From assembly GCA_014529385.2 (NCBI GenBank), contig CM043963.1, forward strand, positions 64,283,469 to 64,347,468: DNA of 64,000 nucleotides, written 5' to 3'. This DNA is from Adiantum capillus-veneris (taxonomy: Eukaryota; Streptophyta; Polypodiopsida; Polypodiales; Pteridaceae). Shown here in pieces: positions 51,481 through 62,704 of this stretch. Under the pieces are notes generated by a model. The model did no database searches and was not told the origin of the DNA. It saw only the letters and a program-made list of their open reading frames with translations. The stretch's first letter is position 1. Every line of letters starts with the position of its first letter. A program made the position numbers and the translations under genes.

Positions 51481-52629
51481 GCTCATTTTCAGGCCTTTCC
51501 TTGTTAAGTACATCATTTACATTTGCATCAGTAATAGGCTAATCCGTAACATTTCCAAAACCCCCATAGGCTGTACATTTGCCTCATTGGAATTTACATT
51601 CGTACTTCCACCACTGAAAGAGGAAACAAAGTGTCATAAATGTCATGTGAGCTTAACATTACTGTCTCTAGTACATGACATCAAGGGCTGAACATAATCT
51701 TCCATAAACACAACATCCCATGAAACCAGAATACGCTTTGTTTGTGGATGATACAACCTGTAACCTTTGATTTCAGCACTATAACTAACAAAAATACATT
51801 TGACAGCCTTATCGTCCAATTTTTTGCGCTGTGTTTGTGGCACCAAAGTATATGCCAAACAACCAAAAACATGCATGCGCTCAATAGAAGGCTTTCTATT
51901 ATGCCATGCTTCATATGGAGTAATAGATTGCAAAGCTTTTGTAGGACACCTATTTAGCACATAAGTGGCACACATGATGGCCTCAAGCCAAAAAAAATGC
52001 GGTAAAGCTTGACTTTTGACCATACATCGAGCCATTTTTGTAAGTGACTTGTTTTTTCTCTCAGCAACACCATTTTGCTGAGGCATATAAGGCACTATAC
52101 ATTGGTGTTTTATCCCATGACTAGCCAAAAATGCATTAAATTTATGAGACATATACCCCCCCCTCGATCGAATGAAGGATGCCCATAGTACATTTTGAGA
52201 AATTTTCAGCCATAGCCAAAAATTTTTGAAGCACATAAAAACTTCGGACTTCGCTTTAAGTGGAAATACCCATGCATGCTTGGAGTAATTATCAATGAAT
52301 GTCACAAAGTAAAGGTAATTTCCCAAGGACGGAGTTTGCATGGGCCCACAAACATCACTATGTACAAGTTGTACCATGCATGTGGCCCTAACTGAACCAT
52401 CCTTTGAAAACTTAGAATGCTGCATCTTACCCAAAATACAACCTTCACAAACGTGTTTGACAGGTGCTTCAAGAGGCGGCAAAGAAGCAACCATATCAGA
52501 TTTTTGCACATGCAGCAAACTAGTAAAATTTAGATGCCCAAAACGTGCATGCCACAATTTTGCATCTGAAATAGCCCTTGAATTTGCAACTGCATTTGCA
52601 AAATTTTGTCCACACTTGTCAATATACAA
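51481..52629 (-). pseudogene. C2 integrase
   Basis: Reads LWHARFGHLNFTSLL, HVCEGCILGKMQHSKF, MVQLVHSDVCGPMQTPSL, TFIDNYSKHAWVFPL, then a shifted stretch at the second catalytic Asp (RSRGGYMSHKF), PQQNGVAERKNKSLTKMA with Glu, and FGCLAYTLVPQTQRKKLD. Frames compensate, so a long stretch stays open, but the SD-x-GGEY motif is damaged. Confidence 0.88.
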
Positions 52630-53150
52630 ATTTGACTACAAGTCCAAGTCTAGCAAGTGAAAATACAGACAAAAGATTCTTCTTGATCCCAGGTACATAA
52701 AGTGCATCAACAAGTGTGAAGGAACTGCCATTTGCAACGGTAAGCACAATATTTCCAACTCCCTGAACCGGATAGGAAGCATTGTTGGCACAAGTAATTG
52801 AATTCCCATGAGGGACATACTCAAGAGAGGTGAACAATTCATGATGTGAGGTAATGTGCTTTATAGCACCACAATTGAAATACCATACATGTGAATCTAT
52901 AGCAACTGACATGCATGCATCATGAACAACAAGATTGTAAGTGCACTCTGCAGTAAAAGCCCATTCTGCATCAACATCAGCATCACAGTCTCTTTTCATA
53001 GAAGAATCAACAATGGTTGCACTTGTAGTGGGACCATCATTTGCAGTGGAACCACCCTCTTTCTTCTAAGCCTCCCTGACCTTCAACTTAGGACACTGCT
53101 CGATCAAGTGATCATTAGTTTTACAATAATGGCAACACATCTTCTTTGTG
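52630..53150 (-). pseudogene. C2 protease and zinc-knuckle region
   Basis: DADVDAEWAFTAECTYN, SHVWYFNCGAIKHITSH (protease active-site region with D-S-G-A replaced by F-N-C-G-A), NASYPVQGVGNIVLTVANGS, LVDALYVPGIKKNLLS. Upstream is the intact counterpart of the C1 knuckle (LIEQCPKLK) split by C3. The protease is inactive as read. Confidence 0.8.
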
Positions 53151-54320
53151 CCCTTATCACCAAAATTTCTAGACGAATTGCTACTAGTAGAAGCATTAGG
53201 AACATGTGATTTTCCACTCGTAGAAGAACCATAAGAAGTGGCTGCATTGCTATTACCACCCTTGCTTTGAGAAGCAATAAAAGCTTGTTCAGACGCTGTC
53301 TAGTCCTGATTTTTTTGGAAAGTGACTCTTGCAACAACAATGTGCACCAATGCATCAAACTTGACAACTTCAGGATTTCCTTGGGTCATAAGTCTCCAAA
53401 TACTAGCAAAAGTCTGGCAAGGCATGAAGAATAGTCTGCACAAGAAAACTGTCTGAAATGACTTCACCTATAGAAATAAGTTGCTCATTGATATCCTTGA
53501 CACCATCAAGGAAAATTTCCATATCATCTTCCTCATGCATAATATTTGATTCTAGCTCTTTACACAACATTGCAATTTTAGCCTCATCGCGGCTTGCATA
53601 AAGACCAGCCAGAATATCCCAAGCATGTTTTGTAGATTTTGATGAGCAAAATGTGAGGAGTAATGGTGCGCTTCACGGACAGCCAATCAACACATGAGCC
53701 TACACATCCTTTACATCCCACAATGAGCTTGTTCTGCCATAGGCAAAACAACTCTAACAGCAGCAATCCTTGCAGCAAGATGTGCAATATCCTCAACATC
53801 GCCTACCGCCTACATCCTCAGAATCAGTACGCATATCAATGCCGTGCACAATATTTGTGACACCCTTTCACACAAGAACATGTTGCATCATGTAAGCCCA
53901 CATAGGGTAATGGTCCCCATCCAATTTGTCCTCAGCAGCAAACATCTTGAACACATCATTTTGTTGTCAGCCATGGTAAATGTTGCACCTGTTGTGAAAA
54001 TTGCCCGAAAAGAGGATAAACAAAGCGGGACCAACATGTGCTATATAGCGCAAACCATAGAAGACTATTAGGGACCTATTATGCAGAAAACAACACTGAC
54101 TGAGATTTTGCACAAAATGACAAAATAACATGTGTAGTACTCCCTATAGTGGAAACGTAGGCCAAAATGAGCCAAAATCAAAAATCTGAGAAGACTAAGC
54201 TCTTTGACCTTTCTCAAAATTTTTGTCGACTTGCGAACGCTCGCCAAAGCTCACAAAAATCAAAGAAAGTGAGCAAGTGTGTGCTGGAACTACCTGCGAC
54301 TAAGCCCGGGAGGACGTAAC
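53151..54320 (-). pseudogene. C2 gag, heavily broken
   Basis: Minus-strand fragments in several frames; gag identity rests on position between the zinc knuckle and PBS. Short readable pieces include LAARIAAVRVVLPMAEQAH-like helices near 53740. No continuous frame. Confidence 0.55.
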
Positions 54321-54322
54321 TT

Positions 54323-54334
54323 GCTCTCATACCA
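54323..54334 (-). promoter_or_regulatory. C2 primer-binding site
   Basis: The minus strand reads TGGTATGAGAGC, one mismatch to the tRNA-Met PBS, two bases from the LTR. Confidence 0.85.
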
Positions 54335-54336
54335 AT

Positions 54337-54554
54337 TGTTGGAATTAGAAAACAGACACAGCTTGGAGAAGACAAAGGAAGCTCAAGGTACACAATCAAG
54401 AGATATTACTTAGTGTGCAATGGAAAGATAGATAGCCCTATAGTGAATGAGAGTATATACAATGCAAAAGGGAAAAAACCTCCTAAAGAGGGAAAAATGC
54501 CCCGACGGTCCTAGTGTGTTCACACACATCACTACCATATGTAATATGGTAACT
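54337..54554 (-). repeat. C2 5' LTR (218 bp)
   Basis: TGTTGGAATT to TATGGTAACT (terminal CA changed); followed by TSD GATAG. Confidence 0.95.
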
Positions 54555-54559
54555 GATAG

Positions 54560-55759
54560 GCATCCCATGCTTATATACTCTTGGTCTATCCATTCAGACT
54601 TGAACGAACATGACCCAAGTATATGGTGTGGCAAGATACACACCTCTATGGCCGTTTAGGCCTCAAATCTGATGTGGACTCCACCCCCAAGCTCGGCATA
54701 CACGGTGTAGTCCAGATCCTACAAATTGCCTCCCTGTAACGTAAAGTTTCATCTTTGTAAACATCTTAGGATCCATAAGGTAGAAAAATCTCTCACCACG
54801 TGTTCTACTTAGAATTGTTTTATCCTCTTCAAGTGAGTTTTCTCATTGAAAACTCCTTTTTACCTTTAGAGTTTACTACTGTGAAATCTATATTTCTTTA
54901 TTGAGTACACTATTGTGAACTCTAGTCATATCTCGAATGGAAAACTTTAACCTCTTGGGTTCTTAATGACACACAATTACCTTTGGAGCTATCATGCCTT
55001 CAATACATATACCCAGCATCCCATACTACTTTGTTGGACAATATGATGTCCCCTCTTAAGTAATTGTTGTCTACCTATCTCTAAATATCTTTAAATCACT
55101 ATCCACATGGGAGCTCCAAAGGTCAAGAATGTTTTCTTAGGAAATTCACTGTTATTGACTTGGTATTTTTGGCCTTCTACCCACTAAACTTACTTCTTAA
55201 TAATCTTCTTTTTCCCAATTGTGTATAGGCTAGCGCTTGTTGGGGAGACCAATCGATGGATAATTTTTATAAGTCTCTCAACTCATAGTCTATCATTGGG
55301 TAGAGTGACGTCTTTGATTTAAGACATATACTGAGCTCTTAAGTGGTTGTAATCCTTTAACCTTGGGTTTTTGCACTCAAGCGACTGTCAAGATAACTTA
55401 GTGTCGCTCTTTTACTTATTTCCTTCCTTAAGACTTTATCTATCCTCACCAAATAAAACTTCTGTGTTGGGTATAACAACTTTTTAGAATTCACTTTCTG
55501 CTTATATGATGGAAGCTAAGCAAAAAAATGTATACAAAGACTACCTTTAATTGTCTCGACATGCATCCCATCTTTATTGCCTTAATCAATGGTCTAGTTT
55601 ATAAACCTTGCCTTGCTTCTGTAGCCCAAGCAAGCCAAATACAACTGACTTTCCTTCTTTGTAAGCTAGCATCTATTTATTTCTAACATGCTATTTTGTA
55701 GGAATTCCAAATTCCTACTCATCTTTAGTGGAGGATTTGTGATGGAGGTGACTGTCTCT
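54560..55759. other. Flank of C2, unassigned
   Basis: About 1.2 kb of AT-rich DNA without ORF, LTR edge or motif I can name. It probably belongs to the element whose PBS is at 55760-55771 (decayed gag side), since it lies on the gag side of a minus-strand PBS. Confidence 0.4.
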
Positions 55760-55771
55760 GCTCTCATACCA
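55760..55771 (-). promoter_or_regulatory. Primer-binding site left of G6 LTR
   Basis: The minus strand reads TGGTATGAGAGC, with the same mismatch as the C2 PBS, one base from TGTAATG, the start also seen in the G0 LTR. Confidence 0.7.
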
Positions 55772-56036
55772 ATGTAATGTAGGCATTTATTCTCCCTTTC
55801 TTAAAGATACAGAGATGTCCTCATCATGGGATTTATATTGAATAATCATTGTACAATTATTGTTCATACTTGCAAGTGGCATCTTCAATAGGGAAGTTAT
55901 GCCACTAGATAAGATGCTTTTGTATTATCCTATTCCTGAGGGCCTTTCCTTCGGTATCTAGAATCTTCCCTAGACTTAGTTCCATTATTCCTTAGGAAGG
56001 TAGGCCCACAACAAATTTATTTAGTGGCACTTGGTA

Positions 56037-57010
56037 CTAGGCTTTTAATAATCTTACATGAAATACATTGTGTGTTTTAAGATGAAGGGGAAGTTCAAGC
56101 TTGTAGGCTTGATCATTGATGGTTTTAATGATAGGGTATGGGCCACAATAACTTGGACTGTCTTTTTGTATTTTCCTAGATATAGAGAACTTAGAACTTG
56201 AAGAAAAGTGAGGCCTCTTTTCTTGAATCTCTACTCTGAATGTTGGATATCCGCTTAGAGTTTCTATCGATTTTTTGCATCCTTGATCTCCTTTTGAGTT
56301 GCCTTCATCTGCTATTCCATTTCCTCCAGCAAGCTCAATCAAGGGTAAGTAATTTATCCATTGCTTTGGCTCTCTACTACAATAGGTTAGAATGAATTAT
56401 ACGACCTGATTTACTCTTTTGGTTTGGCTATCAATTTGGGATAGTAAGCAATACTAAAGTTCAACTAAATCCCAATACCTTCAAAGGGACTTGTCCAAAA
56501 ATTTGGGATAGTAAGCAATACTAAAGTTCAACTAAATCCCAATACCTTCAAAGGGACTTGTCCAAAAATTTGAAACAAATTTGGTGTTTGTATTGCTATT
56601 ATCCTATTAAAAAGCCCCTAAAGGTGAAAATTTTCTTTGATGAAGAATATTGGCTACTAAAAAGATCTTCTTGACAAGGATCAAATGCACCACGTTGGTT
56701 AATAAGTCTACCACTACCACGATGGAATCATAACCACCTCGATTAGTAGGTAGACTCGTTACAAAGTCCATGCTAATGCATTCCCATTTCATTTGTGGAA
56801 TGCCTAGTGGTTGTAATTTACGGGGTAGCTTAACCCTTTCAGCTTTAGCTATTTGACAAACTTGGATTAGGTGTCATATTTGATTACATTATTTTATAAT
56901 CCTTGCCAAAAGAAATTCTTTTGGATAGAATTTAACATCTTAGCATAGCCTGGGTGTCATGTTGATGGAGCATTGTGGGCCTCAAAGAGCATTTTTTGCT
57001 TTATCTCTCT
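56037..57010 (-). pseudogene. G6 integrase, degenerate
   Basis: Pieces read the H2C2 region (AHNAPST then HPGYAKMLN, NFFWQGL), the core start WECISMDFVTSLPTNRGGYD and the C-terminus YCGPYPIIKTINDQAYKLEL, HNVFHVRLLKA. This C-terminal pattern is typical of Del/Tekay-like chromoviruses. The core between 56590 and 56342 is lost and contains a 67-bp tandem duplication. Non-functional. Confidence 0.8.
56434..56567. repeat. Perfect 67-bp tandem duplication
   Basis: Units at 56434-56500 and 56501-56567, both beginning ATTTGGGATAGTAAGCAATA, are identical by eye; a recent event in an old pseudogene. Confidence 0.9.
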
Positions 57011-57130
57011 AAATTGGGAATACACATCCAAAGTTGGAAAAGTAGGCATTTGTTTGAGAGTGAGGATCTATGTATGATCCTCTTCTCCTTTTTTTGAATG
57101 GTTTGGTTGAGACATGATTTGGATTCTAGA

Positions 57131-57441
57131 TCCATTCAAAGAGTTTATCCCTTTTGTTTAAGGCACATACATTCAAAATAGACAAACACAGAAATCAGAA
57201 TGGAACTGGATCTGGAACAGAACACAGAAACTGACAACAGACTAAATCCGCCATAACTTTCGCTTTCACATTCCCAAGAAGACACTGATCGACAGTTACA
57301 TACTTCGAGAAGACTAATGGGCAACGCCCTTTCCCAAGAACACCCCTTGGAATCCCAAAAGTACAAAAGTTAACATTCCAACTTCCACTAAGGTAAAACA
57401 TCCAAAAACTCCTAGGCTTAACACCTGGCACAGCCCGATGG
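57131..57441. other. Short unassigned stretch before G5 ORFs
   Basis: Likely the 3' untranslated end of G5. It contains short open frames with hydrophobic residues on the minus strand (GMLTFVLLGFQGVFLG) that I would not call a gene. No LTR or PPT located. Confidence 0.35.
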
Positions 57442-58442
57442 CTAGAGCCATAGGCTGACCTGGACCCACAATCCCTTGATCAAAAAACCTGCTCCCCAGC
57501 ATCCCCTTCTGCATTTGCCTTTTCTGATGCAACATCCGAACCCGCCTGCTTTTCCACTTCTGCTTCCACCCGCTTTTCCACTTCCGATTCCACTCCTCCT
57601 GCTACAATCCGATCTGGTTCCAATATCATTGCTTAGCTCCGCCGTCCACTTACTTAGACCCCCTGCATTCACTTCAATCTCCTTACTTTTTTCCTTCAAC
57701 TCCTGCATCTCTGCCACTAATTTCTCATTCTCCACCTTTAATGCCTCATTCTCCCTCCTAATGATCTCCTTTCCAGCTAGCTGAAACCAATTTTTGAATC
57801 GATACGTCGACACCTCCATGTGCTCCCTCCAAAGCCTAGTTGCCTTATTCCACATCTCTTGTGTATACTCCATCACTTCCTGATTCAAAATATCCGCATC
57901 CGAATCTGCAGCCAAGATACCTGTCATTCCCTGGTTCTGCAATGCGGCCTTCTCCATATCCAACAATGGAGTTAATCTATTAATCAAGAAAATATTCTCA
58001 GTGGTCAACTCAGCCACTACCTTGTCCCCAAGTTCTTTGAATTGTTCATCCACTGTAGTCTTCAGTCCGTCTGTCCACCTAGTAAAATCCTCAGCTACAC
58101 TCAGAACTTCAGCATTTCTCGCCATAGCCTCAACTTTAATTCTTTTAACTCCTCCTGCAATCTTTCTTTATCTGACCTCTCCTGAAACAACTGCATCCTA
58201 ACTTTCTGCATTTCCCATTCCAGAATAGCGCTACATTTATGTTCCATTTTCTCAGCTTCCATCACCCTAAGTGCTGTATCTTGATTATGCAGGAACTCAT
58301 TCAGTTGAGTCAAACTGTTAGCTGCCTCTTCCACAGAAAAAATCCCCCTATTCTCATAATTGTCACTGCTCCCTACTTTAACTTTCAAACTTTCCAAAGC
58401 AGTCTTCTCCAGAGCTCCACCCATTCCTTTGATAAACAACAT
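57442..58442 (-). pseudogene. G5 post-pol ORF: coiled-coil region
   Basis: Blocks 58442-58101 and 58125-57442 overlap by 25 bp in different frames. Heptad-rich text: LTQLNEFLHNQDTALRVMEA, EERSDKERLQEELKELK-like helix near 58140, ENEALKVENEKLVAEMQELK. Toward the end KAGGSRSGKAGGFG is Gly/Lys/Arg-rich. One frameshift would restore ~330 continuous codons. No catalytic motif and no membrane helix, so it is not an evident envelope protein. Function unknown; similar in layout to G4. Confidence 0.6.
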
Positions 58443-59107
58443 TACCTTCTTGCCTTTGGACTCCGACTTCTTTGATTCTTATTCCATTGTGAAACTGTTT
58501 GGCTTTCATTCCGACTCTTCCAAAACCCTTCCAAGAGACTTTGAAAGGTGATTTGCCTTTTTCAAATATTGGAGAGCCCAACAACAACTTCCTTCTCTTA
58601 CTTCCACTTAATATTCCCTCTTCTTTTGCCACATCTGCCAAATGGTGTCTTCAAACCTGTTGTTGCTACTGTCGGAACCTTTAGAACATACTCAAAAAAT
58701 ACAGCCAAATAAGGTGCTACTCTGCCCACTGCTGGTGTCCGACGCCGATCTCTCTTTCTAGTAAGCTATATCCGATCATACAAAACTGATGCCCAATAAA
58801 ATTTAATGCCTCTCTTAGCCTAAAACAACGGTGCAAAAGCCTCCTTGGACATGTAGGCAGTCTTCTGCAGGATGCACACCTTTTCCAAATACCAAAATAA
58901 ATTTGAGGCTCTGTTTCCACCTGCATTCTTCACCATGTAGTATGCCTTTGTCCCTACCGGATTTCCAAATTCCCCTTTTATCTGGGAATCAGTCAGCTTC
59001 CTCGTCTTAGCCGGAATAGTTAGACAGGGAACTTTGAAGACTTTGGACACCAACTTTGGTGTCAAGTGAACATCCGCTGTAATCATTCCATCACTTTCCT
59101 TAATCAT
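58443..59107 (-). pseudogene. G5 post-pol ORF: plant retroelement domain
   Basis: 59107-58820 reads IKESDGMITADVHLTPKLVS, VFKVPCLTI and NLFWYLEKVCILQKTAYMSK. The pattern (E-x-DG, alternating strands, short LP/PC motif) is like the first G4 block and the 'putative plant transposon protein' family. A stop at 58820 and shifts down to 58443 break it from the coiled-coil part. Confidence 0.5.
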
Positions 59108-59316
59108 ATTCCACTGCTGCTCAGCGAACTCATTCTCTGCCCATGTATCCCAAGGTAGACATGCAAATTAATAAAGACCTATACTCTTGAGCCATACCTG
59201 GGTTTTCGCCTTCCAATCCTACACACAAAAGAGGTGTGTTCTCGGGTTCCTTCTGGTAAATCAGTCCCGTCTACGACGTTTATGGACTGAAAACAACGAA
59301 AAACAGTAATTTGTCG

Positions 59317-59922
59317 CTATGGAAATAGGCTCCGTAGGCACTTCTTTGCTAGGGAACTCGCGCACTGGGTCTTGGCGACATCTAGTACACTTGGGACAGC
59401 CATGGGCAAGGCATCACCGAGAATGTCTTCTTTACGGATGAAATCTGCAGGCAGCATCTTCTTCTTGCAAGAACTGATCTCCTCCTTTGAGTGAGGGCAT
59501 GTGATGCTTTTATAGCTCCTGGCCACGGCACGAATAGCTGCTTACGTAGAGATCGCTGCCACCGCCATCTCTACGCTACCTTGATCACTCAGAGACTCAA
59601 CCTCATCACTCTCCACTTCGATGTGCTCTTCTTGTTTCCGCGCTTTGAACAGCTCCTCCATCGCCATCTTTATCGACCTGGTGTTTGGCATCGCTTCTAA
59701 TGCATCATCTTGCATACCCGCCATCAGCTTTCCCTTAATATTCTCAGAAAACATTTTGCCCTTCTTCCCCGACTTAACAGTCACTGAACTGCGACGTTCA
59801 CACACTTGGATGTGATCCCCATCTCCTCTCACCACCTTCCTCTTATGATGATGAATTTTCTCCTCGATTCGGGCACGCCATGCAGGATTTGCCCAAAAAA
59901 TATTTGTCCTTAAGTAAGTCAC
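59317..59922 (-). pseudogene. G5 post-pol ORF: N-terminal blocks
   Basis: 59922-59542 (MTYLRTNIFWANPAWRARIE, basic KIHHHKRKVVRGDGD, acidic EVESDEVESLSDQGS) and 59526-59317 (YKSITCPHSKEEISSCKK). Unrecognised. Composition changes from basic to acidic; likely one protein broken by a frameshift. Confidence 0.45.
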
Positions 59923-60567
59923 ATCAGCACTAAGCGAATTTTTGCCTTAAAATGAGTACCCCCACTTATGAGTACCTCTGTACCCTTTTGCCCAATTCCA
60001 TTCCTCCGACTTTCTTCTTTCGGGACTTCAAATCCAACAGCCCGAATTCCGACTTCTTGTCCGCAATCCGCATTTCGAATTCTAGATCCCTTTACAAGTT
60101 TTGAATTGCTAGAACAAATTGCCAATTCTGCCTCTGAACATTCCACTGCAACTCCCAGAACACCAACTGTTAACAATTTACTGCCAATATCCTCAGCCTT
60201 ATTGACCATCCACTTGGGAACCTCAGGCACCTTTCCATAAAATTTCTTCAATCTGAATCCATTCACAGGTTTCAAAATCTTTGTTCCGAAGACATCTTAC
60301 AACAAAAATGTTCCTTGGCCCTGTTTTGATTCTATCTAATAAGGTCCCAAATATCTCAGCTTCAACTTACCTGGATGTGGTCCCAATTTAGAATTATATA
60401 ACATCACCCAATCCCCTTTCTGAAAAATTTTGAATTTCACTTGCCTAGAGTCTCCTCTTCTGCCCAACTTCCACCAAATAGGCACTCTGAATTCTATCCT
60501 CTTCCAATTTAAGCAGCTCCTTTTGTCTATGAGAAATTGATTCCTCTGGACTTAAATTATGCTGAAC
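59923..60567 (-). pseudogene. G5 integrase C-terminal part
   Basis: Resumes left of the palindrome: LSPEESISHRQKELLKLEED, then in a second frame FQKGDWVMLYNSKLGPHPGK, RYLGPY (GPY/F module), and KPVNGFRLKKFYGKVPEVPK at 60275-60200. Then about 90 residues of unknown sequence to a stop at 59919. The ORF that starts at 60275 thus begins inside the integrase tail and is not an independent gene. Confidence 0.75.
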
Positions 60568-62699
60568 TATTGAAAGGACGCCCTTTAAACAACGTTTCCA
60601 TAAAGATTCCATTAAGATTCCTCAAAGATTCTGTAAAGATTCCACATGAAGATGGTGGTGATGAAGTAATGAAGATGAAGATGGATGCTGCAACATGAAG
60701 ATACGAGTTCATGGACGTCATCGAATATCCCGTTAATATTATTTTGAGCCATTACGACCACTTTTGTAATGTTTACGGGAACCTCATATTTTAAATCGGC
60801 ACTTGTATTTTGGCCGCAGATGCTTGTATAATGAGTAAAGCCAACTCAGTTTCTTGTAATTAAGCTCTGTAGAAGCCTAGGGAAAATTCAGGTCATTTGG
60901 CCGGACATTAGGTTTGAAGGCTTTATATATAAGCTGAAACCTAAGGCTTTGTAGGAGACACATTACGTTATCTCAATTAATATACAATCGTGGGTTCTGT
61001 AGCACAGGGTAGTGAGCTTCACGCACACACACCGTCGCGCACACTAATCACATTGCAGATATGAGAGTAGGAGCGTGTTAGCATCGAGGAACTCTCCGCG
61101 TCGACGCAAGCAATGCAAGCGGAGGACCACATCGCGAGCCTGCCTGCTACGAGCTATATTTGGCCAATTACCTCAAACGACATCCGTTCTGAATGATCAA
61201 GTAGTCGTTAGAGTCAGGGTGAGAATCTCTTCGTGTTGATGTCTTTGTAGATCAGTTTCGGACACTTTGGAAATTACTGTTTTGAGTCTATCGCGATAGC
61301 GGTAGACTCAAAACTCTAATCGCGATAGCGATTAGAGGTCTTACGGTTATGGTTTTCAGGGTTTAGGTGTTTGGCCATATAGGATATGTCCTTGTGAGTA
61401 TTGCCCTCTGATTTCGAGTCATTCCGATATGATTTGAGACTGTTTCGAGCTTGTAGTGTTTCGTAGGATGCGTTGTCTGTTTCTTTGCTTTATGGTAGTG
61501 TTGTGGTAGGGTTAGTGACTGTAGAGTGTTGTTAGTGTCTAGCTCAGGGTTGACAACCCAGAGATTGCCTCCATGCCCTACTTGGGTCAGCTACGTCCTC
61601 GGATTGATAGCTTGTTGGTCTGTGTTCTCGCTGTGCTCCATCGTTCGTCGTGGGCGATGGAGCACAGCGAGAACACAGACCAACAAACTGTCAATCCGAG
61701 GACGTAGCTGACCCGACTAGGGCATGGAGGCAATCTCTGGGTTGTCAACCCTGAGTTAGACACTAACAACACTCTACAATCACTAATCCTACCACAACAC
61801 TACCATAAAGCAAAGAAACAGACAACGCATCCTACGAAACACTATAAGCTCGAAACAGTCTCAAATCATATTGGAATGACTCGAAATCGCAGGGCAAGAC
61901 TCACAAGGACATATCCTATATGGCCAAACACCTAAACCCTGAAAACCATAACTGTAAGACCTCTAATCACTGTCGCGATAGGCTCAAAACAATAATTTCC
62001 AAAGTGTCCGGAACTGATCTACAAAGACAACAACACAAAGAGCTTCTCGCATTGATTCTAACGACTACTTGATCATTCAGAACGAATGTCGTTTGAGGTA
62101 CTTACGATCAAATATAGCTCGTAGCAAGCGGGCTTGCGATGTGGTCCTCGGCTTGCATTGCTTGCGTCGATGCGGAGAGCTCCTCAATGCTAACACGCTC
62201 CTATTCTCATGTCTGCAATGTGATTAGTGTGCGCAACGATATGTGTGCGTGAAGCTCACTACCCTATGCTACAGAACCCATGACTGTATATTAATTGAGA
62301 TAACGTAATGTGTCTCCTACAAAGCCTTAGGTTTCAGCTTATATATAAAGCCTTCAAACCTAATGTCCGGCCAATGACGTGAATTTTCCCTAGGCTTCTA
62401 CAGAGCTTAATTACAAGAAACTGAGTTGGCTTTACTCATTATACAAGCATCTGTGACCAAAATACAAGTGCCGATTTAAAATATGAGGTTCCCGTAAACA
62501 TTACAAAAGTGGCCGTAATGGCTCAAAATAATATTAACGGGATATTCAATGACGCCCATGAACTCATGTCTTCATGTTGCAGCATCCATCTTCATCTTCA
62601 TTACTTCATCACCATCTTCATGTGGAATCTTTACAGAATCTTTGAGGAATCTTAATGGAATCTTTATGGAAACGTTGTTTAAAGGGCGTCCTTTCAACA
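60568..62699. mobile_element. Inverted-LTR palindrome (fold-back retroelement)
   Basis: Two ~1.05-kb arms (60568-61643 and 61655-62699) are inverted copies with an 11-base loop at 61644-61654. Each outer end is an LTR start (TGTTGAAAGG on the right; TATTGAAAGG on the left). Each arm reads inward: U3 with TATATATA (60924), a probable LTR end CACATTGCA (61049-61057), then leader. A perfect 5-bp TSD TGAAC (60563-60567, 62700-62704) flanks the unit inside the G5 integrase. The left arm has an extra 31 bp with two TCGCGATAGCG motifs. The arms differ at scattered sites, mostly transitions, so this is not a simple assembly echo. No protein is encoded; both strands give mirror-image 61-codon ORFs at the centre. 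Confidence 0.9.
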
Positions 62700-62704
62700 T
62701 GAAC

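Larger units (their letters stand above)
49555..54554 (-). mobile_element. C2: complete but decayed Ty1/copia element
   Basis: LTRs 49555-49782 and 54337-54554, a degenerate tRNA-Met PBS, pol and gag on the minus strand, and perfect TSD GATAG on both sides (49550-49554, 54555-54559). Same family as C1, and it provides the empty-site reference for the G2 and C3 insertions. The reading frame is broken many times. Confidence 0.95.
55760..57130 (-). mobile_element. G6: chromovirus (Ty3/gypsy) fragment with PBS and LTR edge
   Basis: A minus-strand tRNA-Met-like PBS at 55760-55771 abuts an LTR start TGTAATGTAGGC (55773). To the right, at 56037-57010, is the 3' end of a gypsy pol on the same strand. 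So one LTR (about 55773-56030) sits between the gag side of one copy and the pol end of another, or of the same family in tandem. The outer LTRs are not visible. Confidence 0.55.

Noticed and set aside
57145-57535. Minus-strand ORFs with hydrophobic stretches as an envelope protein
   Set aside because: Short, overlapping in several frames, without signal peptide, cysteine pattern or continuity with the coiled-coil ORF.
61526-61772. Two 61-codon ORFs with nearly the same protein on opposite strands
   Set aside because: A by-product of the palindrome centre; no evidence of coding.
60568-62699. Palindrome as a Mutator-like fold-back DNA transposon
   Set aside because: Ends are TG...CA LTR-like, the TSD is 5 bp rather than 9-11, and the arms contain TATA and leader features of an LTR element.
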